64,000 bases of DNA from a virus, in the IMG/VR virus record IMGVR_UViG_3300021356_000016, positions 1 through 64,000 of that record; one strand, 5' to 3'. Position numbers and translations under genes: made by a program. Below are positions 28,164-36,468 of the stretch, one piece after another. The notes below the pieces were generated by a model, which worked only from the letters and a program-made list of their open reading frames with translations, searched no databases and was not told where the DNA came from. Numbering within the stretch: position 1 is the stretch's first letter; every line of letters begins with the position of its first letter.

Positions 28164-29561
28164 TTAACCTATTCTCCAGTTCGTGCCATCATAAAACACT
28201 GGAACAAAGTTTGAGCCAGTTCCTGCTACTACACTGTGAAATGTAGTTGCTGTTGCATCATTCACGAAATGTCGTGTTCCTGGTGCCGGTGCTGTTGGCA
28301 AGTTTGCTACAGTAACTACAGGTTGTCTTCCGTCTGACCAGTACATGTACCCTGACGTGTTTGCGGATAAGACATAGTGAGATGTATTTGCCGGTGCAGT
28401 ATTAGGCAATCTTAAATCAACATTTGCCGCATAGTTTCCAGGTGATCTTAATGAAATGTAGTAATCGTTATTTGCTTGATGAAATCTTAACTCGGACTGT
28501 GCTCTTAACGATGTGGTTCCATCAACATCAAGTCTTGCATCGAGTTCTTTTTCGGTACCAGATATTATTGTTCCTAAACGCAATGTATAGTTATTAAACT
28601 CGGCCATTGAGATCATACCATTCGCAAAGGCTTCGATTAAAGGTTTACCATCAATATCAGTTACACCAAATACTGAGTTACTAAAGTCAGTTGTTACTGA
28701 AAAAATCTCCCCGTTGTCGTTACTGAATGACAGCGCAGTGTAATCAGTAGCAACACCCGAACCTTGTTCATCCTTAACGGTCATGGTGATTATGTTATTG
28801 GGTGTAGTGTTTGCACCACTGAAAACCATTCTAGGATTTGAAACAACACCGCCATCATTAATCGAAATCGTATTTGAGACGTAAAGAGTTTGAATGTTGT
28901 TGGCCCATTTAAACGCGCTGTTGCCAGCAAGGTTCGTTCCGTCTGCCCAATAAGCTATCTGATATGTGTCCGGTGAGCCAACTTTAGAAGCACCGCCTCC
29001 ACCTTCAGACCAATACATGTAGCCAGATGTGTTTGATGCAAGCACATAATTTGTGGCAGTTGCGTGTGTGTTTGGTAAGAAAAATGTTACGTTTGAAGTA
29101 TATGCATCTGCCGATTTAAGTGCTATGTAATAATCGTTATTTGCTTGATGAAATCTTAACTCGGATTGAGCACGAAGCGATGTGGTTCCATCAACATCAA
29201 GTCTTGCATCAAGTTCTTTTTCAGTACCAGATATTATTGTTCCTAAACGCAATGTATAGTTATTAAACTCGGCCATCGAAATCATGCCGTTTGCAAAGGC
29301 TTCGATTAAAGGCTTTCCGTTAATATCAGTAACACCAAATACGCTATTTGAAAAGTCTGTGGTGATGGAGAAAATTTCACCGTTATCATTTGAATACGAA
29401 ATCGCCGTATAGTCAGTAGCAACACCTGAACCTTGCTCATCCTTAACGGTCATGGTGATTATGTTATTGGGTGTAGTGTTTGCACCACTAAAGGAAATAG
29501 AAGGTTCTGATGTTTCTCCTTTATTTGGTGTTATTAGTATGTCTTTATCCGAGTTTGCCAT
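28164..29561 (-). CDS. fibre protein with an internal 223-residue duplication
   Basis: This 465-residue protein is built from two nearly identical halves. Each half has FSGANTTPNNIITMTVKDEQ, then FGVTDI.GKPLIEAFANGM, RLGTIISGTEKELDARLDVD and SELRFHQANNDYYI. Each ends in a Y.LA.NTSGYMYW module like those in other fibres here. The C-terminal tail (TRHFVNDATATTFHSVVAG) resembles receptor-proximal ends of phage fibres. It belongs to the lectin/fibre block between the hub genes and gp25. The near-identity of the halves points to a recent duplication. Confidence 0.75.
   Translation of the reverse strand: MANSDKDILITPNKGETSEPSISFSGANTTPNNIITMTVKDEQGSGVATDYTAISYSNDNGEIFSITTDFSNSVFGVTDINGKPLIEAFANGMISMAEFNNYTLRLGTIISGTEKELDARLDVDGTTSLRAQSELRFHQANNDYYIALKSADAYTSNVTFFLPNTHATATNYVLASNTSGYMYWSEGGGGASKVGSPDTYQIAYWADGTNLAGNSAFKWANNIQTLYVSNTISINDGGVVSNPRMVFSGANTTPNNIITMTVKDEQGSGVATDYTALSFSNDNGEIFSVTTDFSNSVFGVTDIDGKPLIEAFANGMISMAEFNNYTLRLGTIISGTEKELDARLDVDGTTSLRAQSELRFHQANNDYYISLRSPGNYAANVDLRLPNTAPANTSHYVLSANTSGYMYWSDGRQPVVTVANLPTAPAPGTRHFVNDATATTFHSVVAGTGSNFVPVFYDGTNWRIG
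28320..29500 (-). repeat. 669-bp internal direct duplication
   Basis: taatcgttatttgcttgatg occurs at 28462 and 29131, and tccttaacggtcatggtgat occurs at 28771 and 29440. Both pairs are offset by exactly 669 bases (223 codons). Sequence between these anchors is largely identical in the two copies. Confidence 0.85.
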
Positions 29562-29566
29562 GTTTT

Positions 29567-30274
29567 TTATATTCCAAATCTACTACGCAATGCGCTAAAA
29601 TTTGTTTGGATTTCTGATGATGTGAGTGCTCTGTTGTATATTCTAAAGTTTGCTATTTTTCCATCATGGTTATAGCTATTGTTTCCGCCGTACTTACCAA
29701 TGTTTAAAGTTGTAGATGATATATTATAGCTATCGCCAGATGATGATGTAACAAACTGCCCGTCTACATACATCGACGTTGTTGTACCACTTCTTGTCAT
29801 TGTAACATCATACCATCTATCAGCGACAGGTACTGTACCTTGAGTGTACACATTGCTACTCACACCTAAAGTAGGATTGTAGTATCTAAACCCGTATCCA
29901 CTTACGCTAGTTCCTGCCGTCAATGTTCCTCCGTTTGAACCAAAATCATAGATATATTGATTAGGACCAGTACTATCTTTCAATACCCATACAGTTATTG
30001 TAAAATCATTTGTTCCTGGTTGAACATTAGAAACTGTAACTGAGTCATCGCTTCCATCGAAAACAATAGACCCACCATTGGCACTATCAAAGGTGGCCCC
30101 GCCGTTGATTGTTCCATCATTTCCATTACCGCTTATGTCAAACCAAGTAGTTCCACTGCCAGGATACGATGCAGTATCACCAGCGTCTAAATAAAGTGTT
30201 AAACCATCAGTGATAACAAAAAAGCGTTCTATTTTGCCAGTTTCAGAATTTCTTTTTCCATATACTACTCCCAT
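29567..30274 (-). CDS. LamG/concanavalin-like lectin-domain protein
   Basis: This 235-residue protein is mostly one LamG-like jelly roll. It has GLTLYLDAGDTASYPGSG, then WFDISGNGNDGTINGGATFD, a FDGSDDSVTVSNV strand, WVLKDSTGPNQYIYDFGS, a WYDVTMTRSG...MYVDGQFV pair, and a closing KIANFRIYNRALTSSEIQ strand. Such domains bind sugars or cell-surface polymers. ATG 30274 is preferred over TTG 30286 because the GGAG site lies six bases before the ATG and overlaps the region of the TTG. Its first residues, GVVYGKRN, resemble AVVSGKRG of the gene upstream, which suggests a shared attachment peptide. Confidence 0.8.
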   Translation of the reverse strand: MGVVYGKRNSETGKIERFFVITDGLTLYLDAGDTASYPGSGTTWFDISGNGNDGTINGGATFDSANGGSIVFDGSDDSVTVSNVQPGTNDFTITVWVLKDSTGPNQYIYDFGSNGGTLTAGTSVSGYGFRYYNPTLGVSSNVYTQGTVPVADRWYDVTMTRSGTTTSMYVDGQFVTSSSGDSYNISSTTLNIGKYGGNNSYNHDGKIANFRIYNRALTSSEIQTNFSALRSRFGI

Positions 30275-30288
30275 TTTACACTCCAAAC

Positions 30289-30807
30289 TTAAGCATATAG
30301 GACATCGTTGTTTGACGTATCATATTCTGACGAAAGTGTATATTGTCCAGTCCACGGTATATTAGTTACATATTTTACATTGTGCCAAACGGTATCATCC
30401 TGAGAAGCTTCTAGTCTAAATGAATCCATGTATCTGTCGCTATCGCTATATCCGGCTTGTTTGATTCCGTTTACTGGAGTAACATTAGTGTTTGCACCAA
30501 AATCAATCTTAATCCAAAAACTAGGATCTTCTGCTGTGCTTTCATACCATAAAGTTCTCGATGAGGAGCCTATAATCCCATCAAATAACATACTAAAAGG
30601 ATAGGTCGACGCTGCTACTTCAGGCGGAGTAGAACTAGTTTTAGCTCCATCGTCGTTCACAACAACTCCATTCTTTAAAAATTGGAGTTCGGATATTTCA
30701 AGATAACCTCCGCCGGGAATGCTTATATCAGTTATTCTCCAATAGCGATATGACTTTGCCCTTGTTAGCTTCCCATCTGATCCTCTTTTTCCGCTTACTA
30801 CAGCCAT
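30289..30807 (-). CDS. discoidin (F5/8 type C)-like carbohydrate-binding protein
   Basis: This 172-residue protein resembles an F5/8-type-C sandwich. It has YRYWRITDISIPGGGYLEIS and ELQFLKNG early, a FDGIIGSSSRTLWYES loop (family pattern: ..A.DG...T.W.S), WIKIDFGAN, and then DSFRLEASQDDTVWHNVK. Such domains bind glycans or lipids. It begins AVVSGKRGSDG, a short tag also seen on the LamG protein that follows. It overlaps the end of the fibre gene upstream by 10 bases. I infer a fibre-tip or accessory lectin. Confidence 0.7.
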   Translation of the reverse strand: MAVVSGKRGSDGKLTRAKSYRYWRITDISIPGGGYLEISELQFLKNGVVVNDDGAKTSSTPPEVAASTYPFSMLFDGIIGSSSRTLWYESTAEDPSFWIKIDFGANTNVTPVNGIKQAGYSDSDRYMDSFRLEASQDDTVWHNVKYVTNIPWTGQYTLSSEYDTSNNDVLYA

Positions 30808-32621
30808 TTCAATGCAACCTCGTATTCAGTTTCTAGTTTAGGAACATCCTTACGCTCAGCATACACATGATAGAAGTATCTCAATGAATCACTTTTATTG
30901 TTACCCACGTGTATTCGATTGTTATTTATTTCCTTCACAAACAATTCTTGATAGAAACCGTTGGGAGTAAGTTCTACTGTGATTGTTTCTTCGTCGATTA
31001 AGTTGATCCAGTAATCAGGTAGTTCGATTACGTTTTGTGAGCTTTTACCTCGAACATACACACCATTTTCTGGTCCTTCCAACGATGCGTATTGGAGCAT
31101 GTGATGCTCTTTTGTAGGATGTTTGATTAAGAATGATTTTGTTGTTGCTTGTATGTGACCAATGACAGTTAACGTGTTTGCGCCATAATCAAACTTGAAA
31201 GCAGGTGTTCCCATTATTTGATTGTTCGAAGTCCATATGCTTACTTCAGTATTTGCTGCATACGCATATGAGGTAGTTCCATTTGCAGATATATCACCTG
31301 TGCCACCACCGCCACCTCCCGTAGCAGTAAACGTGATAGTATCAGTTGCTGCGTCTGTTGTGATAGTCATGTTTGAGCCAGCAACAAACGTCAACGTATC
31401 ATCGTCTGTCTCGGCTACAACTGAGTCTTGTCCTGAAACTGCAATAGTAGAAAACGTGTTTGATTCAGAAGCAACAACACTGGCAGCAAATGTAATCGTA
31501 TCTGTGCTAGCATCTGTTGTGATAGTCATGTTTGAACCAGCAACAAATGTTAATGTGTCGTCATCCGTTTCTGCTACAACTGAATCTTGTCCTGAAACTG
31601 CAAATGTAGAAAAGGTATTTGACTCAGGAGAAGTTGCAGTAGAAGTAAACGTAATCGTATCTGTGCCTTCTTCTGTTGTGATGGTCATGTTTGAGCCAGC
31701 AACAAACGTTAACGTATCATTAACTGCATCGGCTACAACCGAATCTTGTCCTGCAACAGCAATACTTGCGAATACATTTTGTGAAGGAAAAACAATCGAT
31801 CCTAACTCAAATGTTATTGTGTTTGAGGAAGGAGCAGTGCTAATATTTATTCCATTGCTTCCAACAAATGCTAATGTGCTATCTCCATTTGCTGCGTATA
31901 AAGTACTTTGACCAGAAACAGTAAATGTCGTAAAAGCGTTTGTAGCTGGTGATGCTCCTCCGCCCCCTGCGCCCCATTCAGTATTACCACTTGCATTTTG
32001 TAGTATCAGTGCTTGTCCAACAGTGCCTAACACATTTGGAAGTTTTATTGTGTATGATGTATCTAAGTTATCAGGGCCGCTTATTCCTACAAACTCATTT
32101 CTATCCGTATCAAAAAAGCGAGCAACACCAGGTCCGTCAACATTTGGTCCAATGACACGAACAACACCTTCTGTTGAAGGTGTCGAAGTATTCGCACTGT
32201 CCGTATTTGCATATGTGTTATAGTTACCTGGACGTAGTTCTATGTCTCCGCCTTTTGTGTCAGCGTGGAATACAACGTTTGCTCCTGAACCTGCTTGCAA
32301 AACAATGGGTGCACCATTAACAGTGCTACCTGCCTGATTTGACTGGCCCATGTTTACAATCAAACCGTTTGCAGCGAGTGTCATAACACTCTGTACGTTG
32401 GAATATCCAGGTATTGAGTTTCCTACAAAGAATCGAAGCACATCTTCGTCTTCAGATACCTCAGGGTCCATGCCAGTATCTTTATCGGCATCAAACGTAG
32501 CACCGCCATCTCCAGACCCAGTTCCTTTTGTTAGGTCAAGGTAACGGAAGTTATCGTCTAACTCTTGATAAGTTAACGCACTACCTTTTTCTAATCTATA
32601 TGTAATCGTGTTGGCAACCAC
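30798..32621 (-). CDS. tail fibre with 53-residue repeats and conserved C-terminal domain
   Basis: This fibre of 607 residues has its start set at GTG 32621. That GTG overlaps the upstream stop (TAGTG) and lies nine bases after AAGGA, whereas the TTG at 32630 abuts that site. The N-terminus (YRLEKGSALTYQELDDNFRY) is a common anchor of marine phage fibres. Residues about 280-450 hold 3-4 copies of a 53-residue unit with SGQDSVVAETDDDTLTF and GSNMTITTD. The last ~130 residues (KSFLIKHPTKEHHMLQYASL, then EGPENGVYVRG) form a conserved C-terminal domain of marine T4-like fibres. It follows the PAAR and hub genes. Confidence 0.82.
   Translation of the reverse strand: MVANTITYRLEKGSALTYQELDDNFRYLDLTKGTGSGDGGATFDADKDTGMDPEVSEDEDVLRFFVGNSIPGYSNVQSVMTLAANGLIVNMGQSNQAGSTVNGAPIVLQAGSGANVVFHADTKGGDIELRPGNYNTYANTDSANTSTPSTEGVVRVIGPNVDGPGVARFFDTDRNEFVGISGPDNLDTSYTIKLPNVLGTVGQALILQNASGNTEWGAGGGGASPATNAFTTFTVSGQSTLYAANGDSTLAFVGSNGINISTAPSSNTITFELGSIVFPSQNVFASIAVAGQDSVVADAVNDTLTFVAGSNMTITTEEGTDTITFTSTATSPESNTFSTFAVSGQDSVVAETDDDTLTFVAGSNMTITTDASTDTITFAASVVASESNTFSTIAVSGQDSVVAETDDDTLTFVAGSNMTITTDAATDTITFTATGGGGGGTGDISANGTTSYAYAANTEVSIWTSNNQIMGTPAFKFDYGANTLTVIGHIQATTKSFLIKHPTKEHHMLQYASLEGPENGVYVRGKSSQNVIELPDYWINLIDEETITVELTPNGFYQELFVKEINNNRIHVGNNKSDSLRYFYHVYAERKDVPKLETEYEVALKWL
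31330..31790 (-). repeat. tandem ~159-bp coding repeats in the tail fibre
   Basis: Near-identical units encoding SGQDSVVAETDDDTLTF plus GSNMTITTD recur with a 53-codon period. Two units are almost identical and a third (and weaker fourth) has diverged. Confidence 0.8.
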
Positions 32622-33145
32622 TACAAGCAATCCTTAAACGTTTTTGGTGGTGAAGGAACTACAGAATCAGGATCTGTAATAGGTTCATCGAATACCACTG
32701 ATGTTAACGATGCAACGTTCGGTAAATCCGGTATTACTTCTGGTTGTAAAACTGGCGCATCAGGTGGACCACATATAAACTTATCTTCTATACCTGAGGC
32801 TTCGCCTGAGAAATCCCCCTCAGCATTTACATACACACCGACGTAAGAAAATAAGCAAGCATCATTTGGATCAGCTGGGTTTATAGGATAAACATTTGTA
32901 GGCAACCCAGGTTGTGGTGCTACATATTCTGTAGCATAGCCTTCTTGATACTCGCCGTCGTAACCAGATACGTATTCAAATAACTCCTTTTCTGGATCCG
33001 TAAGTAAATCTTCTTCCTCATTAAACTGAGGCACAGAAAAGTCAGCATTAAACTTGTCGATTAACTCTTGATACAAAACAAGATTGTTTGCAGCGTAAGC
33101 TGTTCCTATTTCTTGTAGTCTTGTTTCGTACTGTATATCAGGCAT
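32621..33145 (-). CDS. acidic Pro-rich protein next to PAAR gene, unknown
   Basis: This 174-residue acidic protein has an N-terminal helix (TRLQEIGTAYAANNLVLYQE) and a long Pro/Asp/Glu-rich remainder with three Cys (CLFSY, FICGPP, KDCL at the C-terminus). I recognise no family. It is translationally coupled to the PAAR gene before it (overlapping start and stop) and to the fibre gene after it. A tail-tip or baseplate accessory role is inferred from position. Confidence 0.6.
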   Translation of the reverse strand: MPDIQYETRLQEIGTAYAANNLVLYQELIDKFNADFSVPQFNEEEDLLTDPEKELFEYVSGYDGEYQEGYATEYVAPQPGLPTNVYPINPADPNDACLFSYVGVYVNAEGDFSGEASGIEDKFICGPPDAPVLQPEVIPDLPNVASLTSVVFDEPITDPDSVVPSPPKTFKDCL

Positions 33146-33504
33146 TAGTCTGGACTCGGTACTTTCTTATAACTGTCATCACCATTTACAAATACGTTAT
33201 CAGAAGCAGTCAATGCGAAGTTTGGTATCCATGAGTCATGCCCACCTGTTGCGTCCCATTTACGATGAACACGAATATTGTTTGCATAAACGTCAGGCGA
33301 TGCTTCTGCTGCAGGATCGGTGCAAAATGTAATATCGCCTAAACGTACAGCGCCATAGTTATCTCCACTTCCATTCAATGTTTCAGGATCGTTCACAAAT
33401 ACATTAGGAGATGATGTTGCGTATTGTGTACGATGAAACGGTGCAGGTGAAAATGAAGGATGTCCTAAGTGACAATCCAAAATTCTTCTTACTTGTCCTG
33501 GCAT
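33145..33504 (-). CDS. PAAR-like tail spike tip protein
   Basis: This 119-residue protein resembles PAAR-repeat proteins that sharpen the central spike (T4 gp5.4). It has an early CHLGHPSFSPAPFHRT segment with Cys11, His12, His15 and His24 as possible metal ligands, repeats of PNVFVNDPETLNGSGD and YANNIRVHRKWDATGGHDS type, and a VFVNGDDSYK end. It is encoded immediately after the gp5-like spike gene, the expected partner. AGGAGA precedes the ATG. Confidence 0.8.
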   Translation of the reverse strand: MPGQVRRILDCHLGHPSFSPAPFHRTQYATSSPNVFVNDPETLNGSGDNYGAVRLGDITFCTDPAAEASPDVYANNIRVHRKWDATGGHDSWIPNFALTASDNVFVNGDDSYKKVPSPD

Positions 33505-33505
33505 A

Positions 33506-34441
33506 CTAATCTCCTGTTACAGGTCTGTCGGAAGGTTGTGAGTTGAAGAATATGTTTCCGTCGCCTCTAAGGTTACCTGCTCCACTGTCAATAGTAATGT
33601 TATCTATAGAATCAATGTCTATTTTCTTTGCAACATCAATCGTTAAGTTGCCGTCAACCTGTATGTCCCAATCACCTTTTACATAAGTAGTAGCTTTACT
33701 ATCGATTGTTATATTGCAACTTCCTTTGACATAACAGTAATCATCACCTGCAACTATCTCATAGTTGTTCTTGACTACTCTTGTAACCTTTGTTCCTTCT
33801 TCATCGATTTCGTAAAAGGTTCCTTTTTTATGATACTCATGGATCCTTTCATGTTCTTCCGTATCATCGTATTCTCTTATGTGTCCAGATTCTGATTCAT
33901 AAACGTGATTGTAAGGATATGAAGCATCGTATGGACTTGTGGGTTGATCCCACTCATCGTTCCTTAAGTTTAAAGCCCGATCAACGTTTTTTTCTCGTGA
34001 ATCTTCTTTATCTTTTAGTACCTCATGCTTGTACTCATCATCATTTCTTGCGAGACGATTTACATCAGGTTCACTTATTCTCTCTTGCCTTGGATACTTT
34101 TCGTTTGGATCATTGAATCCTGCACTACCAGCGGGACCTTGTAAAGGAATACCTGCAAGTGTTCCCATAACAACTGGACGCTGTCCTTCAACACCATCCA
34201 ACCAAAAACCAACACACCACGTTCCTTCAACGATTCCAGTTGGTGAATGACCAACATCACTTATTGCAGCCGATGTGATTTGCTGTAAAGGTTGCGCCCA
34301 AGGAAGATCTTCTGTCTTAATCATTCCTTTATCTGCTGTATGATGAGAATATATTCTCACACGAACACGACCTAACTTGATTGGATCATTCCTATCCTCA
34401 ACAACTCCTATCCACCAGTTAAAAGTTTCTCCTATCTGCAT
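33506..34441 (-). CDS. gp5: baseplate central spike gp5-like, no lysozyme domain
   Basis: This 311-residue protein has a gp5-type N-terminal OB fold (residues 1-110: WWIGVVEDRNDPIKLGRVRV, then W.VGFWLDG and RPVVMGTLAG). Its C-terminal beta-helix (residues about 215-300) has repeated G/D-I-x strands such as GDWDIQVDGNLTIDVAKKI. T4 gp5 (575 residues) has a lysozyme between these parts. Here the linker (residues 110-210) is charged and shows no lysozyme motif. It is the membrane-piercing spike, paired with gp27 and PAAR on either side. GAGGG precedes the ATG. Confidence 0.88.
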   Translation of the reverse strand: MQIGETFNWWIGVVEDRNDPIKLGRVRVRIYSHHTADKGMIKTEDLPWAQPLQQITSAAISDVGHSPTGIVEGTWCVGFWLDGVEGQRPVVMGTLAGIPLQGPAGSAGFNDPNEKYPRQERISEPDVNRLARNDDEYKHEVLKDKEDSREKNVDRALNLRNDEWDQPTSPYDASYPYNHVYESESGHIREYDDTEEHERIHEYHKKGTFYEIDEEGTKVTRVVKNNYEIVAGDDYCYVKGSCNITIDSKATTYVKGDWDIQVDGNLTIDVAKKIDIDSIDNITIDSGAGNLRGDGNIFFNSQPSDRPVTGD

Positions 34442-34443
34442 GT

Positions 34444-35895
34444 TTAACCCTCAAATCCAGCATCATCTGTTTCAACTTGACCTTCTGCATATGTATCGCG
34501 AATGCATTCCAATGTAGTGAAAAACTTATCTTGTATTTTGTTGTACGTATGCTTCATTGCAGTGACCAAAAATTTTCTATCGTTAAACAACAAGTTTGTT
34601 TGTGTAGCATATTCTTTAAAGCTAGAACTTTGAGGAACAACAATATTTATCATGGTGCCTACATCTAACTCTACATTGCCTGGTATAGTTATCTCAATGA
34701 TGATGTTGTTTAACTGTTGTCTTGATGCAATGTCATACTTCAAAAACTTGTGTGCTACTCTAGGAAACTTAATCTGATTGTCTGTGTTTTTTCCTTTCTG
34801 TACGTACTGCGTACTCAGGTATTCTTGATCAAAGTTTGTTACCATGAAGTGTTTGATTGTGTTTGCTTCTTTTTCTTTATACAAAGAACGCTTCGTGTAA
34901 AATCTCTGATCTTGCATGTGTCCTAACTTATCAAAGTCATCTTCGTATAGAAACACATCACTCTTGAATGTCTTGATAATCGGATCAATCGAATCGACTT
35001 GGTTGTTATACATACCAGTTCTCACGTTCTGCAATGCATCAAACTGACCTACCATGTTAAACTTTTCTATCTTTTGATAAGCATATACTTCTTCGATTGG
35101 ATCATCAAAATCTCCACCGACAAGTCTTGTTGTTGACTTTGATGGTTTTTCACTTAACGATCTTCTTGCCTGTACAGTTGAAGGCGCATAGTAAAACGTG
35201 TCTTTTGGAAAAGGTTTTTGTTGCAACAAACTATCTAACGTTTTGAAGTGCCATTCCTTATTGTCTTTATGTGTTTCATAGAATAGAAAGTTTGATCCTT
35301 TTTTGTTTTCGTTTTTTGCTTCACCTTCTTTGCAAAGATAGTCGATTATCTCAAAAGGTTTTTGTGTAGGAAACACCCATGCTTTCTTTTCCTTTGTCTC
35401 CTGTATACTTAACGAAGGAGAACTTTCAAGTATCGCTTCACCATATTCACTTGCAGTTGGTCTCAGATACTCATTGTATATTTGACTAATAACTTCCGAT
35501 GCTTTTAAGTTTGTATAGGAACGTGAAACCATTTTTCTATGGTTTGATATTGTCTCAGGTGTAATGCCGTGCAATAAATATGATTCTGTCCGTGAATCGT
35601 TTTTTGTTCGATTATCTATTTTGTATACTCGAAACGTATACAACATTGAGAAAGGATCATCTGAGTTATCTGTGAACTCAAGTATCATAGACTCATCACC
35701 AACAATAGGAACTAACTCAATCAATCCGTTTGAATCTTCTATGAGCATCTCAATCTTCGTACCTTGAGCAAATAGATCATGGTAAACATTGAACTCAACC
35801 ATGACGTGACGAAGATCTAAAAGTTCTTCCCTATAGTTCGTGAGCAGGCATCTTTCTAACTTGAGTATGCCAGGACGATACGGTGGAAGTGCCAT
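34444..35895 (-). CDS. gp27: baseplate hub protein gp27-like
   Basis: This 483-residue hub protein lies directly upstream of gp5, its expected binding partner. T4 gp27 (391 residues) forms a trimeric torus under the tail tube. Supporting segments are VEFNVYHDLFAQGTKIEMLI, then FRVYKI..., EIIDYLCKEGEAK, and a C-terminal IEITIPGNVELDVGTMINIV block typical of the gp27/gpD/VgrG tube domain. The start overlaps the gp53 stop (TAATG). Confidence 0.82.
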   Translation of the reverse strand: MALPPYRPGILKLERCLLTNYREELLDLRHVMVEFNVYHDLFAQGTKIEMLIEDSNGLIELVPIVGDESMILEFTDNSDDPFSMLYTFRVYKIDNRTKNDSRTESYLLHGITPETISNHRKMVSRSYTNLKASEVISQIYNEYLRPTASEYGEAILESSPSLSIQETKEKKAWVFPTQKPFEIIDYLCKEGEAKNENKKGSNFLFYETHKDNKEWHFKTLDSLLQQKPFPKDTFYYAPSTVQARRSLSEKPSKSTTRLVGGDFDDPIEEVYAYQKIEKFNMVGQFDALQNVRTGMYNNQVDSIDPIIKTFKSDVFLYEDDFDKLGHMQDQRFYTKRSLYKEKEANTIKHFMVTNFDQEYLSTQYVQKGKNTDNQIKFPRVAHKFLKYDIASRQQLNNIIIEITIPGNVELDVGTMINIVVPQSSSFKEYATQTNLLFNDRKFLVTAMKHTYNKIQDKFFTTLECIRDTYAEGQVETDDAGFEG

Positions 35896-36464
35896 TATCT
35901 AAATATCACTCTTTGTTGACGAAGGATTCCAGGAATGAACTCTTTTCTCACGATTTTGATTTCTCGTTTGTCGTCATTTTTTCTTAATTCATAATCATAG
36001 TTACTTACTTCTCTTTTGAGGGAAGCATCTCCTATAGAATTGTATGTGTCCAAATCTATTTGTAATGTTTTTTCTTTAATGATTGTTCCATCAGATAATC
36101 GTTGACCTTTGCGAAGTATTTGCTCATAATGGTGCACTTGACTTTGTGCTGTTCCAATGTTTCCATATTTTCCTTTAATGAATTCCACTAAGTCTAACTG
36201 CGTTAAAGGCCAATCATACTGTGGATCAATGATGTTATTTGCCATGTAGATAATCCAATCCAATGTCACATCGTCATAGTATCTGTCTGCAATAAACTGA
36301 GCTGTCTCGTGATCCTGTACTGTGTATGTATAGTAAGTCGCAGATCTAAGACCTAGTAAGTTTATCAACTTGTGACGAACTAATGGATTCTGTGTCTTTA
36401 CTGTTATGTCATTTTTCAGCACATCATAATCTACAGTTGGATGGTATTGAAAATAGTGTGGCAT
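35895..36464 (-). CDS. gp53: baseplate wedge protein gp53
   Basis: This 189-residue protein matches T4 gp53 (196 residues), the wedge clamp that binds the gp6-gp7-gp25 core. The LysM-like part is clear: QDHETAQFIADRYYDDVTLD, then WIIYMANNIIDPQYDWPLTQ. The C-terminal half has basic and charged helices (ISDGT-like loop, RKEFIPGILRQQRVIFR). AGGT precedes the ATG, and gp48 is just upstream. Confidence 0.92.
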   Translation of the reverse strand: MPHYFQYHPTVDYDVLKNDITVKTQNPLVRHKLINLLGLRSATYYTYTVQDHETAQFIADRYYDDVTLDWIIYMANNIIDPQYDWPLTQLDLVEFIKGKYGNIGTAQSQVHHYEQILRKGQRLSDGTIIKEKTLQIDLDTYNSIGDASLKREVSNYDYELRKNDDKREIKIVRKEFIPGILRQQRVIFR

Positions 36465-36468
36465 ACTT

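Noticed and set aside
30275-30286. TTG start for the LamG protein
   Set aside because: The ribosome site lies between this TTG and the ATG at 30274, so the TTG cannot be served by it.
31330-31790. CRISPR-like array
   Set aside because: Units are 159 bp, in frame and protein-coding, with no short spaced repeats.
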